Shown here one piece after another: positions 7,908 to 16,299 of a DNA stretch of 32,671 bases (position 1 is its first letter; each line of letters opens with the position of its first letter). Location: the NCBI RefSeq assembly GCF_006228105.1, contig NZ_VDHH01000018.1; one strand, 5' to 3'. A program made the translations under genes and the position numbers. The notes below the pieces were generated by a model. The model was not told where the DNA came from. It made no database searches and saw nothing but the letters and a program-made list of their open reading frames with translations. The DNA is from Chelonobacter sp006228105 (GTDB lineage Bacteria > Pseudomonadota > Gammaproteobacteria > Enterobacterales > Pasteurellaceae).

Positions 7908-9224
7908 CTAATTTTCGCGATCTTCCACAGCGGATTCGATGCCAAGTGCGGTTGAAAATTGCTGCAATCCTTGACTATCGCCGGATTTTACCAATTTTTG
8001 GATCGCCTGTGTCGGCGCATGCAGCAGACGGTTGGTCAATTTGTAGCTCAACTCCTGTAACACCGTCTCTTGATCTTGCCCTTGTTGCAGCGCCGACAAA
8101 GCTTTGCTCAGCAACTCCTGACGAGTTTGTTCCGCCTGATCACGGTATTTTCGGATTAAGTTGGACGACTGATATAGTTTCAACCATTGGAAAAAAGCAG
8201 TGCTTTCTTGCTGAATAATCTGTTCTGCTTGTTCGGACGCTTTTTGCCGTTGTGCCAGATTATGCCGGATAATGTGTTGCAGATCGTCCACGCTGTAGTG
8301 GTAGACTGAATCAATTTCCGAAACCTGCTGTTCCACATCGCGCGGCACGGCAATATCAATGATCAACATCGAGCGGTTTTTGCGTTGTTTTTGTGCGGCT
8401 TTCACCATCGCAGCAGAAATCAATGGAGTATCGCTGGCGGTGGAAGTGATCACAATATCTGCCCGATTCAAACCTTGCTGCAACTGATCTAACAATAACA
8501 ACTCCATTGTGCCAACTCGCTCACTCAATTCCTGCGCACGGCTCAACGTGCGGTTGGCGATAATAATTTTCTCTGCTCCTTGCTGAAACAGATAACGGCT
8601 GACCAATTCAATGGTTTCCCCGGCACCGACCAATAAAATCGTCAAGGGTTGCAACGAATCGAAAATCTGCTTGGCAAGGCTGGTCGCTGCATACGCCACC
8701 GAGACCGCACTTCCGCCGATGTCGGTTTCGCTGCGCACTCGTTTGGCGGTGGCAAAGGTTTTTTGAAACAGCCGTGAAAATTCAGCGCTTAGATTTTGTT
8801 GATACAAGCTTTCGCTAGCTTGGTATGCCTGTTTGACCTGGCCCAAAATTTGCGGTTCGCCCAAAATCAACGAATCCAAGCCACAAGCCACACGCATTAA
8901 GTGTTGGGTGGCAGCAGAATTTTGTGACAAATACAGGTTGTCTCTCACTTGCTCTGCCAATAAACCGTGAAAATCAACAAACCACTGCACGATATGTTCA
9001 ATCCAACGACTATTTTGTTCGTCAGCTTCAAGTGGCGAAATGTGGCGGTTGTGCAGGTAAAGCTCGGTACGGTTGCAGGTTGAAAGAATCACCGCACTTT
9101 CTGCCAGTTCACTTTGCTGGATTTGCTGCAAGGCAGAAAGCCGCTTTTCATCACTGAAAGCGACTTTTTCCCGCAACTCGACCGGTGCGGTTTTGTGGTT
9201 GATGCCGAGCGCCAAAATTGCCAT
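7908..9224 (-). CDS. hemA: Glutamyl-tRNA reductase
   Basis: HemA reduces glutamyl-tRNA to glutamate-1-semialdehyde, the first committed step of tetrapyrrole (haem) synthesis by the C5 pathway. With the start at ATG 9224 the protein is 438 residues and begins MAILALGINHKTAPVELREK, the family N-terminus. The catalytic cysteine falls at Cys50 in ILSTCNRTELYL, the same number as in E. coli. Further motifs are LILGEPQILGQVKQAY, the NADPH-binding LLVGAGETIELVS and IANRTLSRAQEL, and IDIAVPRDVE. The frame stays open upstream to an in-frame ATG at 9275, which has AAGGAG only 2 bases away, and to a TTG at 9317. The 9224 start is chosen from homology, though its own ribosome-binding site is poor. That oddity suggests regulation at the leader. 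Confidence 0.95.
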   Translation of the reverse strand: MAILALGINHKTAPVELREKVAFSDEKRLSALQQIQQSELAESAVILSTCNRTELYLHNRHISPLEADEQNSRWIEHIVQWFVDFHGLLAEQVRDNLYLSQNSAATQHLMRVACGLDSLILGEPQILGQVKQAYQASESLYQQNLSAEFSRLFQKTFATAKRVRSETDIGGSAVSVAYAATSLAKQIFDSLQPLTILLVGAGETIELVSRYLFQQGAEKIIIANRTLSRAQELSERVGTMELLLLDQLQQGLNRADIVITSTASDTPLISAAMVKAAQKQRKNRSMLIIDIAVPRDVEQQVSEIDSVYHYSVDDLQHIIRHNLAQRQKASEQAEQIIQQESTAFFQWLKLYQSSNLIRKYRDQAEQTRQELLSKALSALQQGQDQETVLQELSYKLTNRLLHAPTQAIQKLVKSGDSQGLQQFSTALGIESAVEDREN

Positions 9225-9250
9225 AGGGGTGCGATTATTGTTAAAAGGAC

Positions 9251-9321
9251 TACCTAATTTAAGGTATCCCTTCATAACTCCTTGAGATAAAACAAAATCG
9301 TCGCCACTGTACCTCAAGGTA
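9251..9321 (-). promoter_or_regulatory. Two inverted repeats in the hemA leader
   Basis: Between the putative promoter and the hemA start, the message contains TACCTTGAGGTA (9310-9321) and TACCTTAAATTAGGTA (9251-9266). Both have the same arms TACCT/AGGTA. Between them is a strong AAGGAG followed by an in-frame ATG (9275), which could give a 17-codon N-terminal extension or a short leader. The second hairpin would lie just before the likely start at 9224, which has no clear ribosome-binding site. Control of HemA translation through this structure is inference only. Confidence 0.4.
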
Positions 9322-9344
9322 AGGACGACGAAAAACAGATTGGC

Positions 9345-9373
9345 ATTTTAATAAATTGTTATAGATTGAGCAA
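9345..9373 (-). promoter_or_regulatory. Putative sigma-70 promoter of hemA
   Basis: On the minus strand TTGCTC (9368-9373) is separated by exactly 17 bases from TAAAAT (9345-9350). The TAAAAT box matches five of six consensus bases. It would start transcription near 9338, about 115 bases before the likely hemA ATG, and serve hemA-prfA-prmC-sirB1. Position and spacing support it; no experiment is implied. Confidence 0.5.
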
Positions 9374-9426
9374 ATCTAATCCGGCTTTATTTTGATTCAA
9401 CCCCGCTTTTTAACCTATTACTGCAA

Positions 9427-10872
9427 TCAGAAGGTATTTTCTGCCTGCCAACCGCCACCGATCGCTTTGTATAAATTCAACAGGTTTTGCCCTGCTGCTA
9501 AACGTGCATTTAACAGATTCTGTTGATAATCCAATGCGGTTAATCGAGTTTGCAAGGCGACATCGAGGGTTTTATCGCCATACTGAAACAGTTTTTGCGT
9601 ATCTTGTGCCTGTTTTGTGGCTTTTTGAACCGCGCTGTTTAACTGGCGGATTTGCTGATCTAGCGCAAATTGTGCCTGATAGCTACTGTCAACTTCCGCC
9701 AATGCCTGCAAAATCGACTGGTCATATTGCAAAAGTGCGGTCTGCAAGCGGGCATCCGCCGCCTGAATATTGGCGGCAATCCGCCCGGCAGTGAAAATCG
9801 GCAGCTGTACTCCAATACTAGCCAAGCCGCCCCATCCCTTTAACGGCGGCAAATCGCCACCCAGGTCTATACGCCCGGTTTGCCATAAAAATTGGATATC
9901 AAACCGCGGCAGCAAATCGGCTTTGGCACTTGCCAATTTAGCAGCATACGCTTGCACTGCTGCCGCATTAGCACGAATATCCGGACGTTGTGTTAACAAA
10001 CTGCCCGGTTGCTGTCCTTGCGGCGGCTGCGGCAAATGTTGCAACAAATTGGCTTGCTGCATCTGTTTGGCATTCAGTTTAAACCCTTGCGGCACTTGTC
10101 CGATTAGCACCGCAATACTGCGCTGATAAGTGTCAAACTGCGCCTGCAAACCGGTCTGTTGCGCTTGCAGCGCCTCGATTTTAGCCGCAATTTCGTTCAA
10201 TTCATAAGCCGTAACCTGCCCTGCCGCAAAACGCCCTTTAAGATAACGTTGCAGCTGCTGCAATGTTTGCAAAGAGCGGTTCAGTATCTGCCGTTGCTGC
10301 AAAACCGTTTGTGCGCGTAAATAGTTATCGCCGATTTCGCTCGCCACCAACATTTGCGTACCGTAAACCCGCTCCTGCGCGCCCATTTCGGCATATTTGG
10401 CGGCATCGGCATCGCTGCGTTTTTGCCCGAAAATATCCGGTTCCCAAGAGGCGACCACGCCCCCGACAATCGCATGCCCTTTAGCCGATAGATCATTATT
10501 ACCCACGACTTGCTGTGCCGCTGACGACAGATTATTGTCAATTTCCAGCCGCTGCCCGCCCACACTGCCGCTGGCACCCACTTGCGGTGCTAACTCGGCA
10601 CCAGCTAAACTAGAAATCGCACGCGCTTCTTGCAAACGACTTTGTGCGATGGCTAACTCCAAATTTTGCCGCAGCGCTTGTTCGATCAAAGCACTTAATT
10701 GCGGATCACGCCACTGTTGCCACCAATGGCTGATTTGTTGGTTGCCTTGTGCCGCTGCCGTCTGTTGGTATTGTTGTGGCAGATCGATTTTCGAGTCCAG
10801 CGCCACTTCAGTGTGACTACAAGCTGTTAATAACAACGAAAGTGCGGTTAACATCCAATAACGCTTTTGCAT
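9427..10872 (-). CDS. Outer-membrane factor lipoprotein (OprM/NodT family)
   Basis: This 481-residue protein is a TolC-like outer-membrane channel of the NodT/OprM lipoprotein family. It is the exit duct of tripartite exporters. It has a lipoprotein signal peptide MQKRYWMLTALSLLLTACSH with lipidation at Cys18. The first hairpin region contains WWQQWRDPQLSALIEQALRQ, a hallmark of the family, then ASWEPDIFGQKR, and the second repeat has RPDIRANAAAVQAYAAKLAS, LPRFDI and PIFTAGR. Long helical stretches rich in Gln, Ala and Leu fit the alpha-barrel. It is the last gene of a minus-strand operon with an adaptor, an ABC fusion and a permease, 27 bases after the permease stop, which supports a complete envelope-spanning pump. 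Substrate unknown. Confidence 0.9.
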   Translation of the reverse strand: MQKRYWMLTALSLLLTACSHTEVALDSKIDLPQQYQQTAAAQGNQQISHWWQQWRDPQLSALIEQALRQNLELAIAQSRLQEARAISSLAGAELAPQVGASGSVGGQRLEIDNNLSSAAQQVVGNNDLSAKGHAIVGGVVASWEPDIFGQKRSDADAAKYAEMGAQERVYGTQMLVASEIGDNYLRAQTVLQQRQILNRSLQTLQQLQRYLKGRFAAGQVTAYELNEIAAKIEALQAQQTGLQAQFDTYQRSIAVLIGQVPQGFKLNAKQMQQANLLQHLPQPPQGQQPGSLLTQRPDIRANAAAVQAYAAKLASAKADLLPRFDIQFLWQTGRIDLGGDLPPLKGWGGLASIGVQLPIFTAGRIAANIQAADARLQTALLQYDQSILQALAEVDSSYQAQFALDQQIRQLNSAVQKATKQAQDTQKLFQYGDKTLDVALQTRLTALDYQQNLLNARLAAGQNLLNLYKAIGGGWQAENTF

Positions 10873-10899
10873 AATCTGAGTCCTTGTTATTTGGTGCGG

Positions 10900-12051
10900 T
10901 TAATTCTGTTTTGCCAACATCGAACGGAAGCGTTTGATCGCAATACTAATAAAAATTGCGCCTAAAATCATCATAATCACAATTCGATGCCAAATGATTT
11001 CCCAGCCTGCACCGCGAAACAACACGTCTTGGCTGATCGCTACAAATTGGGTTAAAGGCGAAAACTGCATAATATTTTGTACCATCGGTGGCATATTTTC
11101 GATCGGTGACGGTCCACCGGACAGCAGGTACAACACAATATAGACCGGTAAACACAGCAGACTAAACTGCGGCATAGTCGGTGCCTGCGTTGCCAAAAAC
11201 AGCCCTAATCCCGCCATGGAAAACAGGTAGATCCATTCACTCAAAGCAAACAACCACAGCGAACCGTTTATCGGTGCACCAATCCATTTGTGCACCACAA
11301 AATACAACGACAGCATTGCGGCAACCAGAATCACCAAACTATTGGCTAAAATCTTTGAAAACGCGATTTCACTGGCACTGACCGGCATCACCAGCAAATG
11401 TTCAATCGTGCCGTGTTCCCGTTCACGAATCACCGCTGCGCCAACTAAAATCAGCGCCAACAAACTGGAATTACCGATAATTTGAGTTATCGGCATAAAC
11501 CATTCGGTCAGCAGGTTACTGTTAAACAGCACGTTGATCACCGGTTCCAGCGGCAACTGTTGCTGACCGGGCGCTTGGGTCAAAAATTGATTGACTTGGC
11601 GATTGATAATCTGCCCCAAATAATTCGCGCCAACTCCTGCTTGCGTCATTGCGGTGGCATCGACCAGCAACTGCAATTGCGGTTGCTTGCCCGCCAGCAA
11701 ATTTTGAGTGAAATCCGGTGGGATCGTCAGCACAAAAATATACTCGCCGTTATCCATCGATGGATCAATCTGGTTCGGTTCAATCTCCACCACCTGCTTA
11801 AAATAGGGCGGCAAAATCGCATCACGAATTTGATAGGAAAGTTCAGTATGATCTTGATCCAACACGGCAACCGAAGCATTTTTGACTTCAGTAGTGATCC
11901 CCTTGCCAATCGAATAGATCGTAAAAGTGAACATCACCACCACCAAACCAATCAACGTGATATCCCCAAACAGGCTGCGCAGCTCTTTTAACGACAGGTA
12001 ATAGACATTTTTAAGCCACTGATAGCTGTTTCGCAAAATATCTCGAGCCAT
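10900..12051 (-). CDS. ABC-2 type permease (YhhJ-like)
   Basis: This 383-residue inner-membrane protein is an ABC-2 family permease similar to E. coli YhhJ. One membrane segment near the N-terminus (about residues 32-52) is followed by a periplasmic domain (VAVLDQDHTELSYQIRDAI, PPDFTQNLL), and then about five C-terminal segments. The conserved REREHGTIEHLLVMPVSASEI cytoplasmic motif lies between segments 2 and 3. I start it at ATG 12049-12051, which has AGGAG 7 bases upstream and leaves one base after the stop of the preceding RbbA-like gene; a longer frame would overlap that gene. It lacks its own ATPase and probably pairs with the permease half of that fusion. It sits in the four-gene export operon. 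Confidence 0.88.
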   Translation of the reverse strand: MARDILRNSYQWLKNVYYLSLKELRSLFGDITLIGLVVVMFTFTIYSIGKGITTEVKNASVAVLDQDHTELSYQIRDAILPPYFKQVVEIEPNQIDPSMDNGEYIFVLTIPPDFTQNLLAGKQPQLQLLVDATAMTQAGVGANYLGQIINRQVNQFLTQAPGQQQLPLEPVINVLFNSNLLTEWFMPITQIIGNSSLLALILVGAAVIREREHGTIEHLLVMPVSASEIAFSKILANSLVILVAAMLSLYFVVHKWIGAPINGSLWLFALSEWIYLFSMAGLGLFLATQAPTMPQFSLLCLPVYIVLYLLSGGPSPIENMPPMVQNIMQFSPLTQFVAISQDVLFRGAGWEIIWHRIVIMMILGAIFISIAIKRFRSMLAKQN

Positions 12052-12052
12052 C

Positions 12053-14815
12053 TTATTTCTCCTGCTTTTTGAGTAATAGCCCAGCAATACTCAGATATAT
12101 CACAAAAAACAGCAGCAACATCGCATAAAACGGCAAGAAATCGGCAAATCCCAAGCCTTTGGTGAACGCTCCCAAGCTGATTAAGTTATACCAGCTGGTC
12201 GGAAAACCCCAACCGATATAGTAACCTGCGCCGCTCAGTGTTGACATTGGGTAAAGCAAGCCTGAAAAATTCAACGCCGGAACCATACTGATAATCGCAG
12301 TGGCAAAAATTGCAGCTACTTGCGACTGTACAAAGGTCGAGATCAGCAATCCAAACGCTGTTGATGCCAAAATCAATCCCAGTGCGCCCAAGCTCATCGC
12401 CCAAAAAGAGCCTTTTAGCGGCACACCAATCAGCGTGGTGGTCAGCAACACCAACAAAAGATAGCTCAACATTGACAGCGCTACATACGGCAGTTGTTTG
12501 CCCAACAAATACTGACGGACTGATGCCGGCGAGGCATAAAGATTGGTAATCGAGCCAATCTCCTTTTCGCGCACCACCCCAAGTGCGGTCATCATGCCCG
12601 GGATCATCATCAGCGTCAGCATAATCAAGCCCGGTGAGATCGCATTGACACTTTTGAAGGCTTGATTGTAGATAAACCGCACTTCCAGTTCCATCGGGCT
12701 GTTGATCGTAACGCCCTGCTGCCGATACAGCTGTTGTACATATTCGCCAATAATTCCCTGACTATAACCGACAATATTTTCGCCGTTAAACGGCATTGAA
12801 CCATCAACATATAATCCCACTTGTGGCGTTTTCTGTTGCAGCAAATCACGCCCGAAATTTGGCAAAATCTCTATCACCAAGCGGGCACGACCGCTGTTTA
12901 AGCGGCTGGAAATACTTTCTCTGTCGGGCAGCATTTCCACCAATTCAAAATAGCCTGATGCTGAAAATTGTGTGATCAACTCCCGGCTCTGATAACTTTT
13001 ATCTTGATCCAACACTGCCAGTTTTAAGTTGCTGACATCAAACGAAATCCCCCAACTGCCTGCCAATAATAAAATGACCGGCCCAAAAATCGCAAATAGT
13101 AAACGGATCCGATCGCGCAACAGCTCTTTGCCTTCGCGCACCGCAAACGTCCAAATGATGTTGAACCAATAGCCCCAACCAAACGATAATTCCAACGGCG
13201 GCTGATCTTGTGATGCAGTGTTGGCTGATGGCTCTGTTGGATTCGTCTGCAACGCCTGCTGCGGCTGCTGTTCTTCTAAATACAGGATAAAGGCCTGCTC
13301 CAATGTCGCTGCATGTTTCTGCTGTTGCAACGCTTGCGGCGTGCCAATAGCCAATACTTTGCCGCGATCCATAAACGAAATTCGATCACAGCGCTGCGCC
13401 TCATTCATAAAGTGGGTAGAGACAAAGATCGTGATCCGATCTTGGCGTGACAGTTTCAGCAAATATTGCCAAAACATATCACGCGCTGCCGGGTCAACCC
13501 CGGAAGTGGGTTCGTCTAAAATCAGTACTTGCGGATGGTGCAGACATGCTGCCGCCAACTGCAACCGCTGTCGTACACCAAGCGAAAGTGCGGTCGGCAG
13601 ACTGTCTGCAACCTGCTCCAGCTCGAATTGCTGCAATGCCGAAGCGACTGCCGCTTCGCCTTGTTGCCCTTCCAATTGATACAGCTTGGCATGCAGCACC
13701 AAATTTTGACGCACACTCAGCTCTTCATACAATGAAAACGCCTGCGACATATAACCGACTTGCTTACGGGTCTGCATATCATTGGCATCGACACTTTTAC
13801 CCAATAATTCGGCACTGCCGGAACTGGAGTCCAATAAGCCGGTCAGCATTTTCATGGTGGTGCTTTTGCCACAGCCGTTTGAGCCGAGAAAGCCAAAGAT
13901 TTCGCCACGTGCAATGCTGAAACTGACATTATCCACCGCGGTAAAATCGCCAAATTTTTTACTCAAACCATGTGCTTCAATCGCCGGTAGTGAGTTTGGC
14001 TCCGGCTCAAAGTGCGGTATTTGCGAATCATCCCACTGTGTTTGTTTGTCTGGCGGCAGTAATTTGATATAGGCTTGCTCCAGATTTTGACAACCGCTCT
14101 GCTGCAACACCGAACGAGTCGGCGCATGCACCAGCAACTTGCCGTCATCCATTGCCAACAGATAATCAAACTGTTCCGCTTCGTCGATATAGGCGGTTGC
14201 CACCAGCACCGTCATTCCATCAATCTCAGTACGCAAGTCTGCCACCAACTGCCAAAATTGGCGACGTGACAGCGGATCCACACCAGTGGTCGGTTCGTCT
14301 AAGATTAGCAATTCCGGATTATGTACCAAAGCACAGCACAAACTGAGTTTTTGTTTCATACCACCGGACAGCTTGCCGGCAGCACGATCAGCGAACGGTG
14401 CCAGCCCGGTCGCCTCTAATAAACGTTGAATCCGCTGCTTGCGTTGCTGCGAATTTAAGCCGAACAGTCGGGCGTGAAAGTCGATATTTTCGTTAATTGA
14501 GAGGGTTGGATAGAGATTCTTGCCCAAGCCTTGTGGCATAAAAGCAATTTTGCTGGAGAGTGTTTGACGATCAGATTTATTGGCTTGATCAAGTCCAAGT
14601 ACTTGCACCGTGCCTTGCTGAATAATTTTGACACCGGCAATCAACGACAACAACGTTGATTTGCCGACCCCGTCCGGACCAATCAGTCCGACCGTTACCC
14701 CCTGTGGCAATATCAGCGACACCTTATCCAGCGCCAACGTTTTATCGTAGCGGTGACAAACCTGTTGTAAGTTAACTGCATTTACCTCTGAAGATTCAGA
14801 ATCTGCCTGCCTCAC
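12053..14815 (-). CDS. RbbA-like ABC transporter: two ATPase domains fused to a permease
   Basis: This 920-residue protein has the domain order of E. coli RbbA (YhiH), about 911 residues: ATPase 1, ATPase 2, ABC-2 permease. ATPase 1 has Walker A GPDGVGKST (46-54), signature LSGGMKQ (149-155) and Walker B LLILDEPTTGVD. ATPase 2 has Walker A GSNGCGKST (311-319), signature LSLGVRQ (410-416), Walker B VLILDEPTSGVD and switch His468 in STHFMNEAQ. In ATPase 1 the switch position reads TAYIDEAE, so His is replaced by Ala208. Residues from about 545 form the permease with a periplasmic VAVLDQD-type domain and the REKEIGSITNLYASP motif. The start is GTG at 14815 with GGAG 6 bases upstream. E. coli RbbA has been called a ribosome-bound ATPase, but the neighbours here (adaptor, permease, outer-membrane channel) point to export. 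Confidence 0.9.
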   Translation of the reverse strand: MRQADSESSEVNAVNLQQVCHRYDKTLALDKVSLILPQGVTVGLIGPDGVGKSTLLSLIAGVKIIQQGTVQVLGLDQANKSDRQTLSSKIAFMPQGLGKNLYPTLSINENIDFHARLFGLNSQQRKQRIQRLLEATGLAPFADRAAGKLSGGMKQKLSLCCALVHNPELLILDEPTTGVDPLSRRQFWQLVADLRTEIDGMTVLVATAYIDEAEQFDYLLAMDDGKLLVHAPTRSVLQQSGCQNLEQAYIKLLPPDKQTQWDDSQIPHFEPEPNSLPAIEAHGLSKKFGDFTAVDNVSFSIARGEIFGFLGSNGCGKSTTMKMLTGLLDSSSGSAELLGKSVDANDMQTRKQVGYMSQAFSLYEELSVRQNLVLHAKLYQLEGQQGEAAVASALQQFELEQVADSLPTALSLGVRQRLQLAAACLHHPQVLILDEPTSGVDPAARDMFWQYLLKLSRQDRITIFVSTHFMNEAQRCDRISFMDRGKVLAIGTPQALQQQKHAATLEQAFILYLEEQQPQQALQTNPTEPSANTASQDQPPLELSFGWGYWFNIIWTFAVREGKELLRDRIRLLFAIFGPVILLLAGSWGISFDVSNLKLAVLDQDKSYQSRELITQFSASGYFELVEMLPDRESISSRLNSGRARLVIEILPNFGRDLLQQKTPQVGLYVDGSMPFNGENIVGYSQGIIGEYVQQLYRQQGVTINSPMELEVRFIYNQAFKSVNAISPGLIMLTLMMIPGMMTALGVVREKEIGSITNLYASPASVRQYLLGKQLPYVALSMLSYLLLVLLTTTLIGVPLKGSFWAMSLGALGLILASTAFGLLISTFVQSQVAAIFATAIISMVPALNFSGLLYPMSTLSGAGYYIGWGFPTSWYNLISLGAFTKGLGFADFLPFYAMLLLFFVIYLSIAGLLLKKQEK

Positions 14816-14849
14816 ACTGTTCTCCGTCTATATCTCGATATTGCGGTTA

Positions 14850-15821
14850 CTACGGTAATTTCACTTGCAATTCCGCCGGCCATTGTCCATTTGGTTCAAT
14901 TAAAACATAGCCAACACCGGTCATACCGCCTTTCAAATAGGCACCATATTGTTGTGCAACCACAGTCGGAATCTGTAGTTTGATTTTAAACACCAGTTTT
15001 TCACGCTCCTCTGCGGTTTCAACATATTTTGGCGTGAATTGCGATTCGGCAGAAATATAGGTAACGGTTGCCGGCCAAACCAGATCCAAGCCATCCAGCA
15101 CAATGCGAGCTTCACTGTTCAATGGAATTTTGTTGACCGTTGGTCCAGGGAAAAACAAGCTCATGCTGACATCATCTACATTCAACAGACTGACGACTTT
15201 ACCACCCGCAGGAATCACATTGCCGACTTCAGCCAATTTATATTCCACCCGTCCGGCTTGGGGTGCGCGCACGGCCATATCCTGATCAACCGAACCGGCT
15301 TGCGCCACCTGTGCACGAGCTTGCTGCACTGCCGCTTCCGCTTCACCTTTCGCTGCCTGGGTGGCTTGTAACGCCGCTTTTGCCGCATCGCGCTGTACTT
15401 GACGTTTTTCCAGTTCTGACGCAGAAATCAAATTATCACGCCGCATTTTTTGTGCATTGGTTAAATCCATTTCTGCCACTTTCAGTTGCTGCTGTTGGGC
15501 TTCGATTTGCGCTTGTGCCCGCTTGACCGCTTGCTCGGCTTGCATTTGCTGCGCCTGTGCTGCCGCCACTTGCGATTGCGCTATCGTGGAAGACAACTCC
15601 GCCAGCAACGCACCTTTTTCAACCTGCTGTCCCTCTTCAACCACGATGGACTCAACCCGACCCGCATATAAACTGGCAACGTCCATCCTTGCCAATTCCA
15701 AGCGTCCGTTAACCGAAACCACGCCACTATCGTCTTGCGTTTGCTGCTGTTTAATAAACCAATACGCTGCTGCGCCCAAAAGTGCGGTCAACACGATCAA
15801 GAGAATTATTTTTTTCATCAT
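14850..15821 (-). CDS. HlyD-family periplasmic adaptor (YhiI-like)
   Basis: This membrane-fusion protein would link the inner-membrane ABC transporter to the outer-membrane channel. It has an N-terminal membrane anchor (MKKIILLIVLTALLGAAAYW), a first lipoyl half (GRVESIVVEEGQQVEKGALLAEL) and a long Ala/Gln-rich coiled-coil hairpin at about residues 70-185. The second lipoyl half follows (VRAPQAGRVEYKLAEVGNVI) and then a beta-barrel region with SMSLFFPG. About 324 residues is typical of YhiI/YbhG relatives. The frame extends 7 codons further to 15842, but the double ATG at 15816-15821 has GGGG upstream and starts directly before the anchor. It is the first gene of the export operon, 34 bases before the RbbA-like gene. 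Confidence 0.9.
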   Translation of the reverse strand: MMKKIILLIVLTALLGAAAYWFIKQQQTQDDSGVVSVNGRLELARMDVASLYAGRVESIVVEEGQQVEKGALLAELSSTIAQSQVAAAQAQQMQAEQAVKRAQAQIEAQQQQLKVAEMDLTNAQKMRRDNLISASELEKRQVQRDAAKAALQATQAAKGEAEAAVQQARAQVAQAGSVDQDMAVRAPQAGRVEYKLAEVGNVIPAGGKVVSLLNVDDVSMSLFFPGPTVNKIPLNSEARIVLDGLDLVWPATVTYISAESQFTPKYVETAEEREKLVFKIKLQIPTVVAQQYGAYLKGGMTGVGYVLIEPNGQWPAELQVKLP

Positions 15822-15874
15822 AGTACCCCATATTGCAATCACGTTTTTTGCGAGTAGTACAGAATATGAGACAA

Positions 15875-15903
15875 ATAGTAACTAGCGTTACTAAGTTGTT
15901 CAA
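15875..15903 (-). promoter_or_regulatory. Putative promoter with operator-like dyad for the export operon
   Basis: On the minus strand TTGAAC (15898-15903) and TACTAT (15875-15880) are 17 bases apart. A perfect inverted repeat, TAGTAAC-GCTA-GTTACTA (15876-15893), fills the spacer and runs into the -10 box. This is the classic place for a repressor to block RNA polymerase, and the size fits a TetR-type operator. No regulator gene lies next to it, so the protein, if any, is encoded elsewhere. Both boxes match only four of six consensus bases. Confidence 0.5.
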
Positions 15904-15997
15904 AACTTACTTTAACAAATAACTAACCGTGATAGCAAGGCAAAGCGCCGATCAAAAGTGCGGTAATTTAGATAGAATGATAAAGTGAGGAAATTTA

Positions 15998-16110
15998 GGG
16001 TGGACTCCCTCCCAGCTGAATCTCGGCACACGGAAATTTGACTTGGGCTGCTTTCTTCCGAATCTGACCCGGTGAACCAAATACCATTGCGAGGAACCAA
16101 GAGGGAATCC
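15998..16110 (-). ncRNA. ffs: 4.5S RNA of the signal recognition particle
   Basis: 4.5S RNA binds Ffh and forms the bacterial signal recognition particle that targets membrane proteins. On the minus strand the diagnostic core reads GGTCAGATTCGGAAGAAAGC then AGCC. This matches the E. coli core, with the GGAA tetraloop (16056-16059) and the asymmetric internal loops. Changes beside the tetraloop are paired (C-G to U-A on both sides), as expected for real structure. The 3' part GTGTGCCGAGATTCAGCTGG also matches. The terminal stem pairs GGATTCCCTC at the 5' end with GAGGGAGTCC at the 3' end. Length is about 113 nt (E. coli 114). Ends are inferred from the closing stem. The gene lies between the export operon and tesB, and a short reading frame over it is spurious. 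Confidence 0.95.
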
Positions 16111-16170
16111 ATTGGATTAACGACTGATAGCAAACTGTGCCGTTAAGTGCGGTGCATTGTCCTACAATTA

Positions 16171-16182
16171 GCATTGCAATGC
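16171..16182. repeat. Palindrome GCATTGCAATGC upstream of tesB
   Basis: A perfect 12-base palindrome lies between ffs and the putative tesB promoter, next to a smaller inverted repeat ATTGT-CCT-ACAAT (16156-16168). It could be a protein-binding site affecting ffs or tesB, but I recognise no known consensus. Confidence 0.3.
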
Positions 16183-16235
16183 AAGTTTAAGTGCTGCAGT
16201 TTAAGGGGAAAGCTGCTTATTTATCATGCATTCAG

Positions 16236-16264
16236 TTGTTTTTCCCTGATGATTTTGCTATAAC
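16236..16264 (+). promoter_or_regulatory. Putative sigma-70 promoter of tesB
   Basis: TTGTTT (16236-16241), a 17-base spacer and TATAAC (16259-16264) precede tesB by about 35 bases. The -10 box matches five of six consensus bases and the spacing is ideal. Confidence 0.5.
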
Positions 16265-16299
16265 TTTTTATCGTCTAATTCAAAGCCAGAGGTATTGCA

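Noticed and set aside
9275..9317. Upstream starts for hemA at 9317 (TTG) or 9275 (ATG) as the main start
   Set aside because: All HemA proteins I know begin at the equivalent of MAILALGINHKTAP, and this start places the catalytic cysteine at residue 50. The ATG at 9275 is kept only as an alternative.
15912..16133. Open reading frame of 73 codons on the minus strand
   Set aside because: It overlaps the 4.5S RNA gene, whose core and closing stem are clear, and its product resembles no protein family I know.
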